NCBI RefSeq assembly: GCF_050946405.1
Contig: NZ_JBMNUS010000008.1
Coordinates: 1-64,000, forward strand
DNA length: 64,000 nt
Origin: Pseudochelatococcus sp050946405
GTDB lineage: Bacteria > Pseudomonadota > Alphaproteobacteria > Rhizobiales > Beijerinckiaceae
Direction: 5' to 3'
Shown here: piece by piece, positions 41,906 to 50,507 of the stretch
How the letters are laid out: each line of letters begins with the position of its first letter
How positions within the stretch are numbered: position 1 is the first letter of the stretch
Program-made: the position numbers and the translations under genes
The notes under the pieces: generated by a model
Database searches by the model: none
Told to the model about the DNA's origin: nothing
The model's input: only the letters and a program-made list of their open reading frames with translations

Positions 41906-43168
41906 AGCCTCGATCTCTTCCTGTTTCCGCTTTCGCGCACCGCTCTTCTTGTCGCGGCGTCCGATAGGGTTCTGGATGTCGAAATACGCAGCGGCCTCGG
42001 TGTTCCCCATACTCAGGAGCTTTTCGTCGCCGAGATCCACAGCCTCGGTCGGTCGCGTGGGGCGAACCCCCAGCGCAGCGATAACGACGCTGGCCACCGC
42101 GCGCGCCAGCGGAGGCGGCACTGAGTTTCCGATCTGGCGAGCGCCATGCCATTTGGTGACGTTGAAGCGAAACCAGTCTGGAAAGCCGTGGAGGCGCGCC
42201 ATTTCGCGCACAGTTACGCACCGGTCGAACGCGTAGTGAATCGGTCTCGGGCTGGTGAACGCGCCACGAGCAGAATCCGTCCCCGCTCTTAGCGTATTCG
42301 AAACGCCGTCGGCCGGCAGCTTGAACAAGCGCGAGATCGGTTCCACGCGACCCTGTTCCGTTTCGCGAAATCGCCGACGGGAAATCTCGGTGTGTTCGGT
42401 ACGTGCGCTGGACGTCAGTTTCTTCGGATCCCAGTTCCGAGGGTGGCCATACGCCCATGCGTCGTTGCCAAGGCCCCGCAGCGGCTCGGCGTAGGCGCTG
42501 GGCTTTCCGAAGGCCGCTGTCTTGATGGTGTCGAAATCTCGAAGGCGCTCGAACTCCTCTGCGTTTGGAAGATCGGCAAGAGCGTCCTGACAGGTCGGGC
42601 GTTCTGCGATTGCCTTGGGGTAGTCCGGAAGAGAGCGGCCCTTCTTTGCACCCATCAAAATCAAGCGCTGACGATCCTGCGGCACACCATAGTCAGCCGC
42701 GTTCAGAACCCGCCAGTCACGTTGGACGGAATAGCCGATTTCTTCGAATTCCTCGATCAGTTCGAAAAGGAACTTTCGGTGCTTGCCGACAGTCAGCCCC
42801 TTCACGTTCTCGAAAACGAAGTAGTTCGAATCGAGTTCGCGGACCAGGCGCACGAAATCTTTGACCAGCGCGTTTCGCGGGTCGTCGAGCGCGCGCTGTC
42901 CGATCAATGAGAACCCCTGACATGGAGCTCCGCCGAACACGACATCCACCGTCCGATCCCCAATCCCTGCCTCCGCGCGGATATCTTCGCCGGAGACGTC
43001 CGTCACCGATCGAGGAATGACTGCGCAGTCCGGGAAGTTGAACTTGTGGACCGCCGCGTGAACGGGATCGATCTCGACGGCGGCAACGACATCGAAACCG
43101 GCCTGCTCGAAGCCAAGGCTCATACCACCCGCGCCCGCGAACAAATCGATTCCAATCGGTCTTGCCAT
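41855..43168 (-). CDS. DNA (cytosine-5-)-methyltransferase
   Basis: This is a type II-style C5 methyltransferase. Motif I is GIDLFAGAGGMSLGFEQAGF, the catalytic Cys83 is in VFGGAPCQGFSLIG, motif VI is VFENVKGLTV, motif VIII is YGVPQDRQRLILMG, and motif X is ARQIGNSVPPPLARAV. The target-recognition region lies between about residues 200 and 320. A 60-residue C-terminal tail rich in Lys/Arg and Glu follows motif X. The start at 43168 skips ten upstream in-frame codons. It shares an apparent transcript with vsr and the J-domain gene and faces the nuclease gene tail to tail. Confidence 0.93.
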   Translation of the reverse strand: MARPIGIDLFAGAGGMSLGFEQAGFDVVAAVEIDPVHAAVHKFNFPDCAVIPRSVTDVSGEDIRAEAGIGDRTVDVVFGGAPCQGFSLIGQRALDDPRNALVKDFVRLVRELDSNYFVFENVKGLTVGKHRKFLFELIEEFEEIGYSVQRDWRVLNAADYGVPQDRQRLILMGAKKGRSLPDYPKAIAERPTCQDALADLPNAEEFERLRDFDTIKTAAFGKPSAYAEPLRGLGNDAWAYGHPRNWDPKKLTSSARTEHTEISRRRFRETEQGRVEPISRLFKLPADGVSNTLRAGTDSARGAFTSPRPIHYAFDRCVTVREMARLHGFPDWFRFNVTKWHGARQIGNSVPPPLARAVASVVIAALGVRPTRPTEAVDLGDEKLLSMGNTEAAAYFDIQNPIGRRDKKSGARKRKQEEIEASYALHRGAQLVDGVAG

Positions 43169-43229
43169 GCAGCCGCCCCCAAGGTTTCCGCCCAACATAT
43201 CGGTGTGTCGCTCGCTTGACCAGCGAATC

Positions 43230-43637
43230 CTAGCTTTTCAGGAAGGCTTCGACCCGGTCGACGGCTCCTTCGATGTCCCTCAACTCGCACTGCCAGACGA
43301 CCAGTGGCTCCCATCCAGCGTCTCTCAGTTCGGTTAAGACTCTCTTATCGCGTTCTTGGTTTGTTTCAATCTTCGGCCGCCAGTATTCCGGCCTGGACTT
43401 CGGCAGTCTGCCCCACCTGCAGCCATGGCCATGCCAGAAGCAGCCGTGCACGAAGACGACCTTCTTCCGCGACGGGAACACGATGTCGGGGCTGCCCGGC
43501 AAATCGCGACGATGAAGCCTGAACCGGTATCCGAGCCGGTGCAGGGCGCGGCGCAGGGCGAGTTCAGGCTTCGTGTCCTTCTGGCAGACCATCGACATTA
43601 TGTACGACCGGCGGTCCGCAGTTACATGGTCAGCCAT
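43230..43637 (-). CDS. vsr: very short patch repair endonuclease
   Basis: Vsr nicks 5' to the T of T:G mismatches that arise by deamination of 5-methylcytosine, so it pairs naturally with the methyltransferase 61 bases downstream. Motifs: RRSYIMSMVCQKDTKPELAL, LPGSPDIVFPSRKKVVFVHG with the catalytic Asp, and CFWHGHGCRWG with the His and Cys ligands, then KIETNQERD. 135 residues is normal. GTG 43640 and ATG 43637 are adjacent candidate starts overlapping the J-domain stop. Confidence 0.93.
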   Translation of the reverse strand: MADHVTADRRSYIMSMVCQKDTKPELALRRALHRLGYRFRLHRRDLPGSPDIVFPSRKKVVFVHGCFWHGHGCRWGRLPKSRPEYWRPKIETNQERDKRVLTELRDAGWEPLVVWQCELRDIEGAVDRVEAFLKS

Positions 43638-45745
43638 CACGATGGACGCATGGGACTTGCCTGGAACGGATCGCCGGGTCTCTTAGGAGCCGCGCGGACC
43701 CCTCTGAAGTTCCCCCGTTGCGTCCGCGTTTCGACAACGACCGCGCCATTGTGGACATACGCCCGCCGGATGGGTGCCTTGGTCAGGGCGATCCCCATTG
43801 GCTGGCCATCTTCCGTGAAGACGCGAACGCCTTTGCCTTCGACCAAGAGGACCATGCCTCCGCTGACGAGCAGATCGCATTTTGGCGAACAGTCATGCAA
43901 AGCGATCAGGCGGTCGCCGTCCAGCACATAGAGACGGGTCGTGGTCATCACATAGAGGAAAGATTCGGTCTCAACGATGCGGACAGGCACGGAGCCCACT
44001 TCGTAGATCGTGGTCAGTGAGCCGCTGCAGTCCACGCGCACCACCCGCCCGGCATAGGTGCCAAGCAGAGCGGTTTCTCCTGTCCCGGAGAAGGCTGCGG
44101 CATAGATCCAGTCAGCCTCGGCCGCGGGGCCAAAGCTGATCACGATTTCAAAACCGGCTTCACCACCTCCACTTCCGTCGAGCTGCTCAGGATCGAGGCC
44201 GGTTAGCCGCTCAGATGCGACATTCACTGCCTTCATCCTCTCTTCGTTTCCGGGATTCACGTCAGGGTGCAGTTCACGCACGAGCTGCCGGTACCGCTTC
44301 CGGATCTCGTCGGGCGTGACCGGCATCTGAAGACCCATGACCTCTAGGGCTTGATCGATTTCCGCCGCGGTCCCGAAGCTGGAGCCGCCCACCCTGATGC
44401 GGGTCGGCTCTTTCGCCGGCATCCTGAGCCCCCATAGGCGCTCTCCTTCCCGGTTAACGCACCATGCTTCGTCCACGTGAGTGAAGAGGTAGCGGTCCCG
44501 ATCTGGTGTCAGCGCTATACAGCGCAGAGCGCGATGTGCCTCGCTCTCTGGCAAGCCGAGTCGTTCGCGGTTGGTGACGACTTCCGGGGCGGCCTCTAGA
44601 TCTGTCTCGAAGTCGATGCCGAGGTCGCCACGATAAACGGTCATCACACCGCTTTTCGAGCGGAGGGCGAAGCCCTCGCCCTCAGGATGAACGGAAATGT
44701 GGTAAGCATCGCGGTGTAGGGGCACCGGTGTCCCAGGCCGTCCGTTCGCGTCGCTGAACATCACTGCTCCAGGAGCGCCAAGGCTCGCTTCTGACTTCGC
44801 AAGATCGTCGAACGACAGTGCGCCGCCACGCGTGCTGTAGTGCCTGCGAAAGCCCGGATCCGGTCGATCCGATTTCGCAATTGGCTCGACGACGATTTCG
44901 CTCCAGCTTCCTTGAGGGTCTGCGAAGGCTTCCTCTGTGGCAGGCATCTCGACGGGTTGCTCCCACGCATTGGGCGAAGGAGGAAGAGGCACGATACTCA
45001 CACGCTTTGGGTCGAGTTCGTACGGCCGCCCGGCACCTCGGTCGCGTCGGTGCGATCCGGGCCTTGCTGGCTCATTGTATATCGTCGCGGCCGCGGCCTT
45101 GGGCATCTCGGCATCGGCGAGATAGAGCTCATAGGTCTTTCCGCTGTTCGCGCGACGGACTTCTCCCGACTTCTCAAGGTAGGAGATGAGCCGACTGGAA
45201 CGGCGCGCGTCATCGACGCCCAGCACGGTTCTGATCCGGCTTTGCAGGATGCCCGGATTTGCGCGGATCGCTTCCCGGAGCCGGTCGAAAAGGTCGAGGT
45301 CGACGAAGTGTTCCTCCGCCTCGTCTCGGTAAGCTTGCAGATGGTCGAAACTCTGCACAAGGTCGCGCAACTCGCAGAGTCCGTCCCGATCTCCGACGAT
45401 GGCCATCATCGTTCCGCCTTGCGACAGGGCCGGAATCCGAATGTCGAGCCGCTGCCCGTCGCCTTGAGGATCTTTCAGCCAGTCACGCAGCAGCGGTAGA
45501 CTTGCACGCGCAGCTGCAGCCGCGGTCACATAGTCCTTTGCGGAAACTGAAGAGGTGAAACGTTCAAGCTGCGCGAAATAGAGCTGCCCGGGCAGGGAAG
45601 GGTCCGCCATCCGGATGATATCAGGCTCCGGCTCGGCAGCGGCCTTACTGCGAGGCTCACCTCGCACAGTATCCGGTGCCTTGGGCTCGCGGGCAGAAGA
45701 TCCGCCAAATAACCATCTGAAAATGCCCGACATGATACGCTCCAA
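43637..45745 (-). CDS. large J-domain protein with winged-helix and propeller-like regions
   Basis: I do not recognise the full architecture (702 residues). Visible parts in order: a short hydrophobic start (IFRWLFGG), a helical region to 145, a winged-helix-like segment at about 150-210 (LFDRLREAIRANPGILQSRI to GKTYELYLAD), a proline-rich linker, a beta-rich region at 300-445, a J-domain at about 465-515 with the HPD motif in LVRELHPDVNPG, and a beta-rich C-terminus of short propeller-like repeats (LLGTYAGRVVRV, VRIVETESFLYVMT, DLLVSGGMVLLVEG). J-domains stimulate Hsp70 ATPase. Its stop overlaps the vsr start, which places it in the restriction-modification operon. Confidence 0.7.
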   Translation of the reverse strand: MERIMSGIFRWLFGGSSAREPKAPDTVRGEPRSKAAAEPEPDIIRMADPSLPGQLYFAQLERFTSSVSAKDYVTAAAAARASLPLLRDWLKDPQGDGQRLDIRIPALSQGGTMMAIVGDRDGLCELRDLVQSFDHLQAYRDEAEEHFVDLDLFDRLREAIRANPGILQSRIRTVLGVDDARRSSRLISYLEKSGEVRRANSGKTYELYLADAEMPKAAAATIYNEPARPGSHRRDRGAGRPYELDPKRVSIVPLPPSPNAWEQPVEMPATEEAFADPQGSWSEIVVEPIAKSDRPDPGFRRHYSTRGGALSFDDLAKSEASLGAPGAVMFSDANGRPGTPVPLHRDAYHISVHPEGEGFALRSKSGVMTVYRGDLGIDFETDLEAAPEVVTNRERLGLPESEAHRALRCIALTPDRDRYLFTHVDEAWCVNREGERLWGLRMPAKEPTRIRVGGSSFGTAAEIDQALEVMGLQMPVTPDEIRKRYRQLVRELHPDVNPGNEERMKAVNVASERLTGLDPEQLDGSGGGEAGFEIVISFGPAAEADWIYAAAFSGTGETALLGTYAGRVVRVDCSGSLTTIYEVGSVPVRIVETESFLYVMTTTRLYVLDGDRLIALHDCSPKCDLLVSGGMVLLVEGKGVRVFTEDGQPMGIALTKAPIRRAYVHNGAVVVETRTQRGNFRGVRAAPKRPGDPFQASPMRPS

Positions 45746-45826
45746 TATCCCCGATTTGTCTCAGGGTCATCTGAAACTCAAGCTGCCGCAATCCCCGTAT
45801 CGTGGTGAATTTCATTTGGCGGGCAC

Positions 45827-46210
45827 TCAGGAAAGCAGCGCCATCTGTGATCGCCAATCCAACGGAAATGGCTCCATGAGCCCCTTCAGCGTGACGTCCG
45901 AGCTCTGTTTCCCATCCAGGATAGCTTCGACGATATCGGGCGCAAGCAGCGTAAGGCGCAGGACACGGGCCATATAGGTGAAGGCGATCCCCTCGCGCTC
46001 GGCCAGTTCGGCGATGGTGACGAACTCGCCGGACTCCAGCAGGCGCTTCCAGCGGAAGGCGCGGGCCAATGCCTTGACCAGCGTGCTGTCAGCCTTGCGG
46101 TCTGGCCGTCCGCCATCGGGTAGCTGCATTTCCTTGCGCCCGCCGCGCTTCACGAGGCGGAAGGGAACGTGGATGGTGACGGTCTCGGGGATCGGCGTCG
46201 CGCCGGTCAT
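45827..46210 (-). CDS. HTH protein linked to the serine recombinase
   Basis: The 127-residue protein has a basic N-terminal strand region (IHVPFRLVKRGGRKEMQLPD) and a helical C-terminal half (ALARAFRWKRLLESGEFVTI then AELAEREGIAFTYMARVLRL) that reads as a helix-turn-helix, followed by APDIVEAILDG. Its ATG overlaps the recombinase stop (ATGA). Proteins of this kind regularly accompany large serine recombinases in alphaproteobacterial prophages; a role as recombinase partner or directionality factor is a guess. Confidence 0.65.
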   Translation of the reverse strand: MTGATPIPETVTIHVPFRLVKRGGRKEMQLPDGGRPDRKADSTLVKALARAFRWKRLLESGEFVTIAELAEREGIAFTYMARVLRLTLLAPDIVEAILDGKQSSDVTLKGLMEPFPLDWRSQMALLS

Positions 46211-47529
46211 GCAGCTGCTCCAATATTGGTGGCCATTTCTCGCGCGAGCCCGGCCAGCCCGTCCATGCGCAGACGGACGCTCAGACCATCCGTGCCGATC
46301 TCGACCCGCTCGACCAGCAGCGCCACGATACGCGCCTGTTCAGCCGGGAAGAGTTCATCCCACAGTGGATCCAGCCGGGTCAGCGCCTCGCGGGCGTCGG
46401 CCTCGGTGATCTCGCCATCCTGCGTGCGCGCGGCCTTCCATGTGCCCGCCACGATCTCCGGCTGGCGGAACACGGCGCGAAGCTGGTCGATTACGGCGGC
46501 TTCGATCTCACCTGCGGGGACGCGTCCGACCGGACAAGCTCCCGCCCCGTGCTTCAGCACTGTCTGGCTGACATAATAGCGGTAGAGCCTGTCACCCTTG
46601 CGCGTATGCGTCGGTGAGAACGCGGCGCCATCGGGACCGAACAGCAGACCCTTCAGCAGCGCGGGCGTTTCGGCACGGGTGCGGGCGGCGCGCTTCCGGG
46701 GGCTCTCCTGCAGGATCGCATGTACACGGTCCCACGTCTCGCGGTCGATGATCGCGTCGTGCTCGCCGGGATAGCTGTCGCCCTTGTGCACCGCCTCGCC
46801 GATATAGGCGCGGTTCGACAGCATCCGGTAGATGTACTTCTTGTCGATCCGGTTGCCGCGCGGGGTTCGGATACCGCGCTTACCGACTTCGCGGGCCAGT
46901 TCCGTGCAGGAGCCGATTTCGAGGAACCGGGCGAAGATCCAGCGCACATGACCGGCAGCTTCCTCGTTGACCACCAGCTTGCGGTTCTCGACGCGGTATC
47001 CGTAGGGCGGCACCCCGCCCATCCACATGCCCTTCTTCCGGCTGGCTGCGACCTTGTCGCGAATGCGCTCGGCGGTCACCTCGCGTTCGAACTGGGCGAA
47101 CGACAGCAGGATGTTCAGCGTCAGCCGCCCCATCGAGGTGGTCGTGTTGAAGGACTGCGTGACCGACACGAAGGTCACGCCATTGCGGTCAAACACCTCG
47201 ACCAGCTTGGCGAAGTCGGCAAGCGAGCGGCTGAGGCGGTCGATCTTGTAGACGACGACCACGTCGACCAGCCCGTCCTCGATGTCGCCGATGAGCCGCT
47301 GCAGGCCGGGGCGTTCCAGCGTGCCGCCGGAGATGCCACCGTCGTCATACTGATCGCGGACCAGCACCCAGCCCTCGGAGCGCTGGCTGGCGATGTAGGA
47401 TTCGCAGGCCTCGCGCTGGGCATGCAGGCTGTTGAACTCCTGCTCCAACCCCTCCTCGGAGGATTTGCGGGTGTAGACGGCGCAGCGCAGCTTGCGGACG
47501 GGTTTCGATTTTTCCGGCGGCTTCGTCAT
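46207..47529 (-). CDS. large serine recombinase (phage integrase type)
   Basis: The 440-residue protein is the probable integrase of the element. The resolvase domain has the catalytic Ser23 in CAVYTRKSSEEGLEQEFNSL, DGGISGGTLERPGLQRL, YKIDRLSRSLADFAKLVEVF and SMGRLTLNILLSFAQFERE. It is followed by the recombinase domain (WMGGVPPYGYRVENRKLVV onward, YRMLSNRAYIGEAVHKG), a zinc-ribbon-like part with few Cys, and a C-terminal coiled region. The ATG at 47529 overlaps the stop of the DUF2924-like gene. Being last-but-one in a replication operon is unusual for an integrase. Confidence 0.92.
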   Translation of the reverse strand: MTKPPEKSKPVRKLRCAVYTRKSSEEGLEQEFNSLHAQREACESYIASQRSEGWVLVRDQYDDGGISGGTLERPGLQRLIGDIEDGLVDVVVVYKIDRLSRSLADFAKLVEVFDRNGVTFVSVTQSFNTTTSMGRLTLNILLSFAQFEREVTAERIRDKVAASRKKGMWMGGVPPYGYRVENRKLVVNEEAAGHVRWIFARFLEIGSCTELAREVGKRGIRTPRGNRIDKKYIYRMLSNRAYIGEAVHKGDSYPGEHDAIIDRETWDRVHAILQESPRKRAARTRAETPALLKGLLFGPDGAAFSPTHTRKGDRLYRYYVSQTVLKHGAGACPVGRVPAGEIEAAVIDQLRAVFRQPEIVAGTWKAARTQDGEITEADAREALTRLDPLWDELFPAEQARIVALLVERVEIGTDGLSVRLRMDGLAGLAREMATNIGAAA

Positions 47530-47981
47530 GTCCGGCCCCGGTGATTCCTGAGGCCGAAGAACACCCAGCCGTTCCAGCGCGTGCCAGTGATGGCGCGGGC
47601 GATGGCGGACAACGACTTGTAGGGCCGCCCCTGCCATTCGAATCCGTCGGCGGTGACGGTGACGATCTGTTCGACGCCCTGCCACTCGCGCAGCAGCCGC
47701 GTGCCGGTGATCGGGCGGTTGCGGTCGGCGCGGATGCTGCGCCTCAATCGGTCGCCGCCATCCAGTTCCTCGCCCAGCCGTTCCAGCCGCCGGATCGTCT
47801 CCGGTTTCAACCCGCCAAGGCTGAGTTCCTGAATGCGGTAGGCCAGCCGGGATTCAAGGTAGCGGCGATTGAACGGCGGCGGCTCGCTGTCGAACAACTC
47901 GCGCCATTGCGCTTTCAAATCTGGCGTCGGCGTGGTCTTCAGCGCGGCCAGGCGCGCGGGGATGGGATCATGGGTCGTCAT
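47526..47981 (-). CDS. DUF2924 family protein
   Basis: The 151-residue protein has the DUF2924 pattern: LKAQWRELFDSEPPPFNRRY then LESRLAYRIQELSLGGL, LREWQGVEQIVTVTADGFEW, and YKSLSAIARAITGTRWNGWV with FFGL. The family occurs next to recombinases in prophages and may bind DNA, but has no known function. It overlaps both neighbours by four bases (ATGA). Confidence 0.88.
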   Translation of the reverse strand: MTTHDPIPARLAALKTTPTPDLKAQWRELFDSEPPPFNRRYLESRLAYRIQELSLGGLKPETIRRLERLGEELDGGDRLRRSIRADRNRPITGTRLLREWQGVEQIVTVTADGFEWQGRPYKSLSAIARAITGTRWNGWVFFGLRNHRGRT

Positions 47982-48181
47982 GCGGTTCTCCGGTGCGTTG
48001 GAGTTGCATGAGGGCATTGGTCTCTGGACAAGTGTAGGCAACTTTCTCCTGTATCGTCATATACTTCGCCACTTTCCCGCATCCGCAGCCGGACCAGCCC
48101 GAGCGCCAGCAGACCGCAGAGCTCGGTGCGGCGCTCGGCGGGCGTCATCAGGTCGGGCGGCAGCGGATTGGGGCGTTTCAT
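47978..48181 (-). CDS. small conserved phage protein
   Basis: A 67-residue protein, MKRPNPLPPDLMTPAERRTE, followed by a Leu/Arg helix (LCGLLALGLVRLRMRESG) and a polar tail ending THRRTA. I know it only as a companion of DUF2924 and recombinase genes. It overlaps the helicase gene and the DUF2924-like gene by four bases each, so it is clearly part of the operon. Confidence 0.75.
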   Translation of the reverse strand: MKRPNPLPPDLMTPAERRTELCGLLALGLVRLRMRESGEVYDDTGESCLHLSRDQCPHATPTHRRTA

Positions 48182-49860
48182 GCGGCCGACCGCTCCGCCC
48201 GGCCAAGAACGGCGGCGGTGATCGCCCCACGGTTCCAGCGGAAGTTCAGGTGGCAGTTGGCTGCATATTTCGACAGGCTGAAATCCAGCCCGTCCGCCTC
48301 GTGCCCCGCGCGCTGCAGCAGCGCCATCTGTTTCATCGTGGCAGGATCGTTCAGCCAGCGGCGGCTCTTGATCGAGGCGGTGCCGGTCTCAGTGGCGCGC
48401 AGGAAATCGTCGGCGGCGGCGAGCGCCTGCACCCGGGTGCCGATGGCGAGCGGCCGGATCGCCCTGCCTTTCGGTTGTCCGAGGGCATGCCAGAGCGTGC
48501 CGTCGTGGAACACGCCGGCCCAGCCATTGAACCCACTCGCCATCATCGCCTGGCCGTCGCCATGCAGGTCGCACCAGGCGAACGGCGACCGTTCCAGCAG
48601 GTCGATCTCCATCATGTCGAAGGCGGTGAGCAGCCGGGCCTCGCCACGCTCGCGCGTGAAGACATGTCCGCAGAAATCGCAGACCGAGGCGCCGAGCGGT
48701 AGTTCCGCCTCGCAGGTCGGGCAGAGTTTCCACGGCGCCTGGCCGGCCTCGGGATCGTCTTCGTCGAGATCGATCTCCTGTTCGAGCGACCCGTGCCGGA
48801 GCGCGGCGCCCGCGAAATCGAGCACGATGCAGTCGGTCTTCACGATACCGGGGAAACGCGCGGGATCGACACGGCGCAGACCGCGCCCCACCGCCTGGAT
48901 GAAGGTGCCCTTGTGCAGCATCGGGCGCAGGATGCCGATGCAGCCAACCGGCTGGCTGTCGAAGCCTTCGGTCAGGACCATGCAGTTCGTCAGCACCTGC
49001 ACCTCGCCCCTGTCGAACCGGGCGATGAGGTCGGCGCGCACCCGCGAGGGCATGTCGCCCGAGATCGTCTCGGCCGTGACGCCCGCGGCGCGGAAGGCTT
49101 CTGCCACCGCATCGGCATGGTCGACCGTCGCGCAGAAGAAAATGCTGCGCCGGTCCGCCGCCTTTGCCTGCCAGTGCTCGACGACCGCCTCGTTCAGCAC
49201 CGAGCGGTTCAGCACCTTGTCGGCGGCGCGCATGTCGTAATCGCCCGCAGTGGCCTCCAGCCCGGCCAGTTCGTCCTCGACGCCGAGATCGATTGTATAG
49301 GTGCGCGGCGGCACCAGGAGACCGCGCCCGATCAGCGTGCCTATCTTCAGATGATAGCCGACATTGCTGAAGGTGCGGCGCAGGCTGCGCCCATCGCCGC
49401 GACCGGGCGTGGCCGAAAGTCCGAGCAGCCTGATCTCGGGGTTGAGTTCCCGTGCCGCGTCAATGACGGACTGATAGCTTTGCGCGGCGGAACGGTGACA
49501 TTCGTCGATGACGAGATGCGAGACCGGCGCCATCCGTTCGCGCCGGTTGGCGCGGGCGAGCGTCTGGACGCTGCCGAAGACGATGCGGCCGCCCCAATCG
49601 TCCTGCTCGGCCTTGACCACCGAGGTGGCCATTCCGGTCACGGCCCCGATGGAGGTCCGGTTCTGGTCGATCAACTCGTCGGTGTGCTGCAGCACCAGGA
49701 CGCGGTCGTGTCGCCGGTGTTCCAGTTCCTCACCGATGTAGAAACCGGCGATGGCGGTCTTGCCAGCCCCGGTCGGCAGGACCAGCATGGTGTTGCCGTG
49801 GGTGGCGGTGCGGTCGCGGGCGGCATCGACTGCCGCCCTCTGATAATCGCGTGGGATCAT
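48178..49860 (-). CDS. superfamily 2 DEAD/DEAH-box helicase
   Basis: A phage-type SF2 helicase of 560 residues. Motif I is LVLPTGAGKTAIAG, motif II LVIDECHRSAAQ (DECH box), motif III LLGLSATPGRGDGRS, motif V region VLTEGFDSQPVG, motif VI QAVGRGLRRVDP. A four-Cys zinc ribbon (KLCPTCEAELPLGASVCDFC) follows the helicase core at about 380. The C-terminal part is unknown. It resembles RadD/UvsW-like branch-migration helicases and probably serves phage recombination-dependent replication. Confidence 0.9.
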   Translation of the reverse strand: MIPRDYQRAAVDAARDRTATHGNTMLVLPTGAGKTAIAGFYIGEELEHRRHDRVLVLQHTDELIDQNRTSIGAVTGMATSVVKAEQDDWGGRIVFGSVQTLARANRRERMAPVSHLVIDECHRSAAQSYQSVIDAARELNPEIRLLGLSATPGRGDGRSLRRTFSNVGYHLKIGTLIGRGLLVPPRTYTIDLGVEDELAGLEATAGDYDMRAADKVLNRSVLNEAVVEHWQAKAADRRSIFFCATVDHADAVAEAFRAAGVTAETISGDMPSRVRADLIARFDRGEVQVLTNCMVLTEGFDSQPVGCIGILRPMLHKGTFIQAVGRGLRRVDPARFPGIVKTDCIVLDFAGAALRHGSLEQEIDLDEDDPEAGQAPWKLCPTCEAELPLGASVCDFCGHVFTRERGEARLLTAFDMMEIDLLERSPFAWCDLHGDGQAMMASGFNGWAGVFHDGTLWHALGQPKGRAIRPLAIGTRVQALAAADDFLRATETGTASIKSRRWLNDPATMKQMALLQRAGHEADGLDFSLSKYAANCHLNFRWNRGAITAAVLGRAERSAA

Positions 49861-49871
49861 GACCGTCCTCC

Positions 49872-50507
49872 TCAGCGCGCCCAGAAGGGCGCGGAGCCGG
49901 AGGACGGCGCGCCGGACTGGCCCATGCCGGTGTTCGACAGATGGGCGCCCGTCGCGGTGAACTGACCCTGTTGCGGCGGCTGCGGCACGCTGCCCATCAG
50001 GCGCGCATATTCGGCATGGTCGGCGCCGATGGCCGCTTTGATGACGTTGCGGCCGCTGTCCTCGGGCTTGTCCTTGTCGCGCTCGATGCCGATGCGGGCC
50101 ACGAACTCGAGCCCGTTCAACTCGCCGAGGCTGCGGATCATCCGCGCCGCCCGGGCAGCGTTCGACTGGTCGTCGGCGCGCACGCCCCGGGCGGATTCGA
50201 GGATGCCGCGGATCATCGCGCGGCCGCGATTGCCGTAAGTGTCGTCGCCCGGACCGCCCGCAGCCTTCCCGCGAAATCCGATGCGCGTGTAGATGCGACG
50301 CCGCGCGAACGGCCCCTCCATCACCACCGCCTCGGTGTTGAGGTAAAGGGCCGGGCTGGTCTTGCTCTGGGTGAGCCAGCCCTCGGGCCCCGCGCCACCG
50401 GGGCGGATGGTCAGGCAGACCTTGGCCAGCGTGTTGGCCAGGATAAGGTCGAAGGCGGCGTCCTGCGTGTCCGCGCCGTTGAAATCCATGTCGCTCGCCA
50501 TGGTCAT
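49872..50507 (-). CDS. phage ssDNA-binding-like protein
   Basis: The 211-residue protein appears to have an OB-like beta core (AKVCLTIRPGGAGPEGWLTQ, RRRIYTRIGFRG), a helix with SARGVRADDQSNAARAARMI, then LNGLEFVARIGIERDKDKPE, and a disordered Gln/Gly/Ser tail. Proteins of this type (DUF669-like) are phage single-strand binding proteins and travel with Sak4-type annealing ATPases. Here it overlaps the Sak4-like gene by four bases, which supports the call. Confidence 0.6.
   Translation of the reverse strand: MTMASDMDFNGADTQDAAFDLILANTLAKVCLTIRPGGAGPEGWLTQSKTSPALYLNTEAVVMEGPFARRRIYTRIGFRGKAAGGPGDDTYGNRGRAMIRGILESARGVRADDQSNAARAARMIRSLGELNGLEFVARIGIERDKDKPEDSGRNVIKAAIGADHAEYARLMGSVPQPPQQGQFTATGAHLSNTGMGQSGAPSSGSAPFWAR

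Noticed and set aside
39865..45826. Second copy of the tRNA-Ser 3' end as right attachment site inside the window
   Set aside because: Reading the island by eye I found no direct repeat of the last 20 or so tRNA bases, so I could not define an attachment pair; it may lie beyond the window or the island may not use the tRNA.
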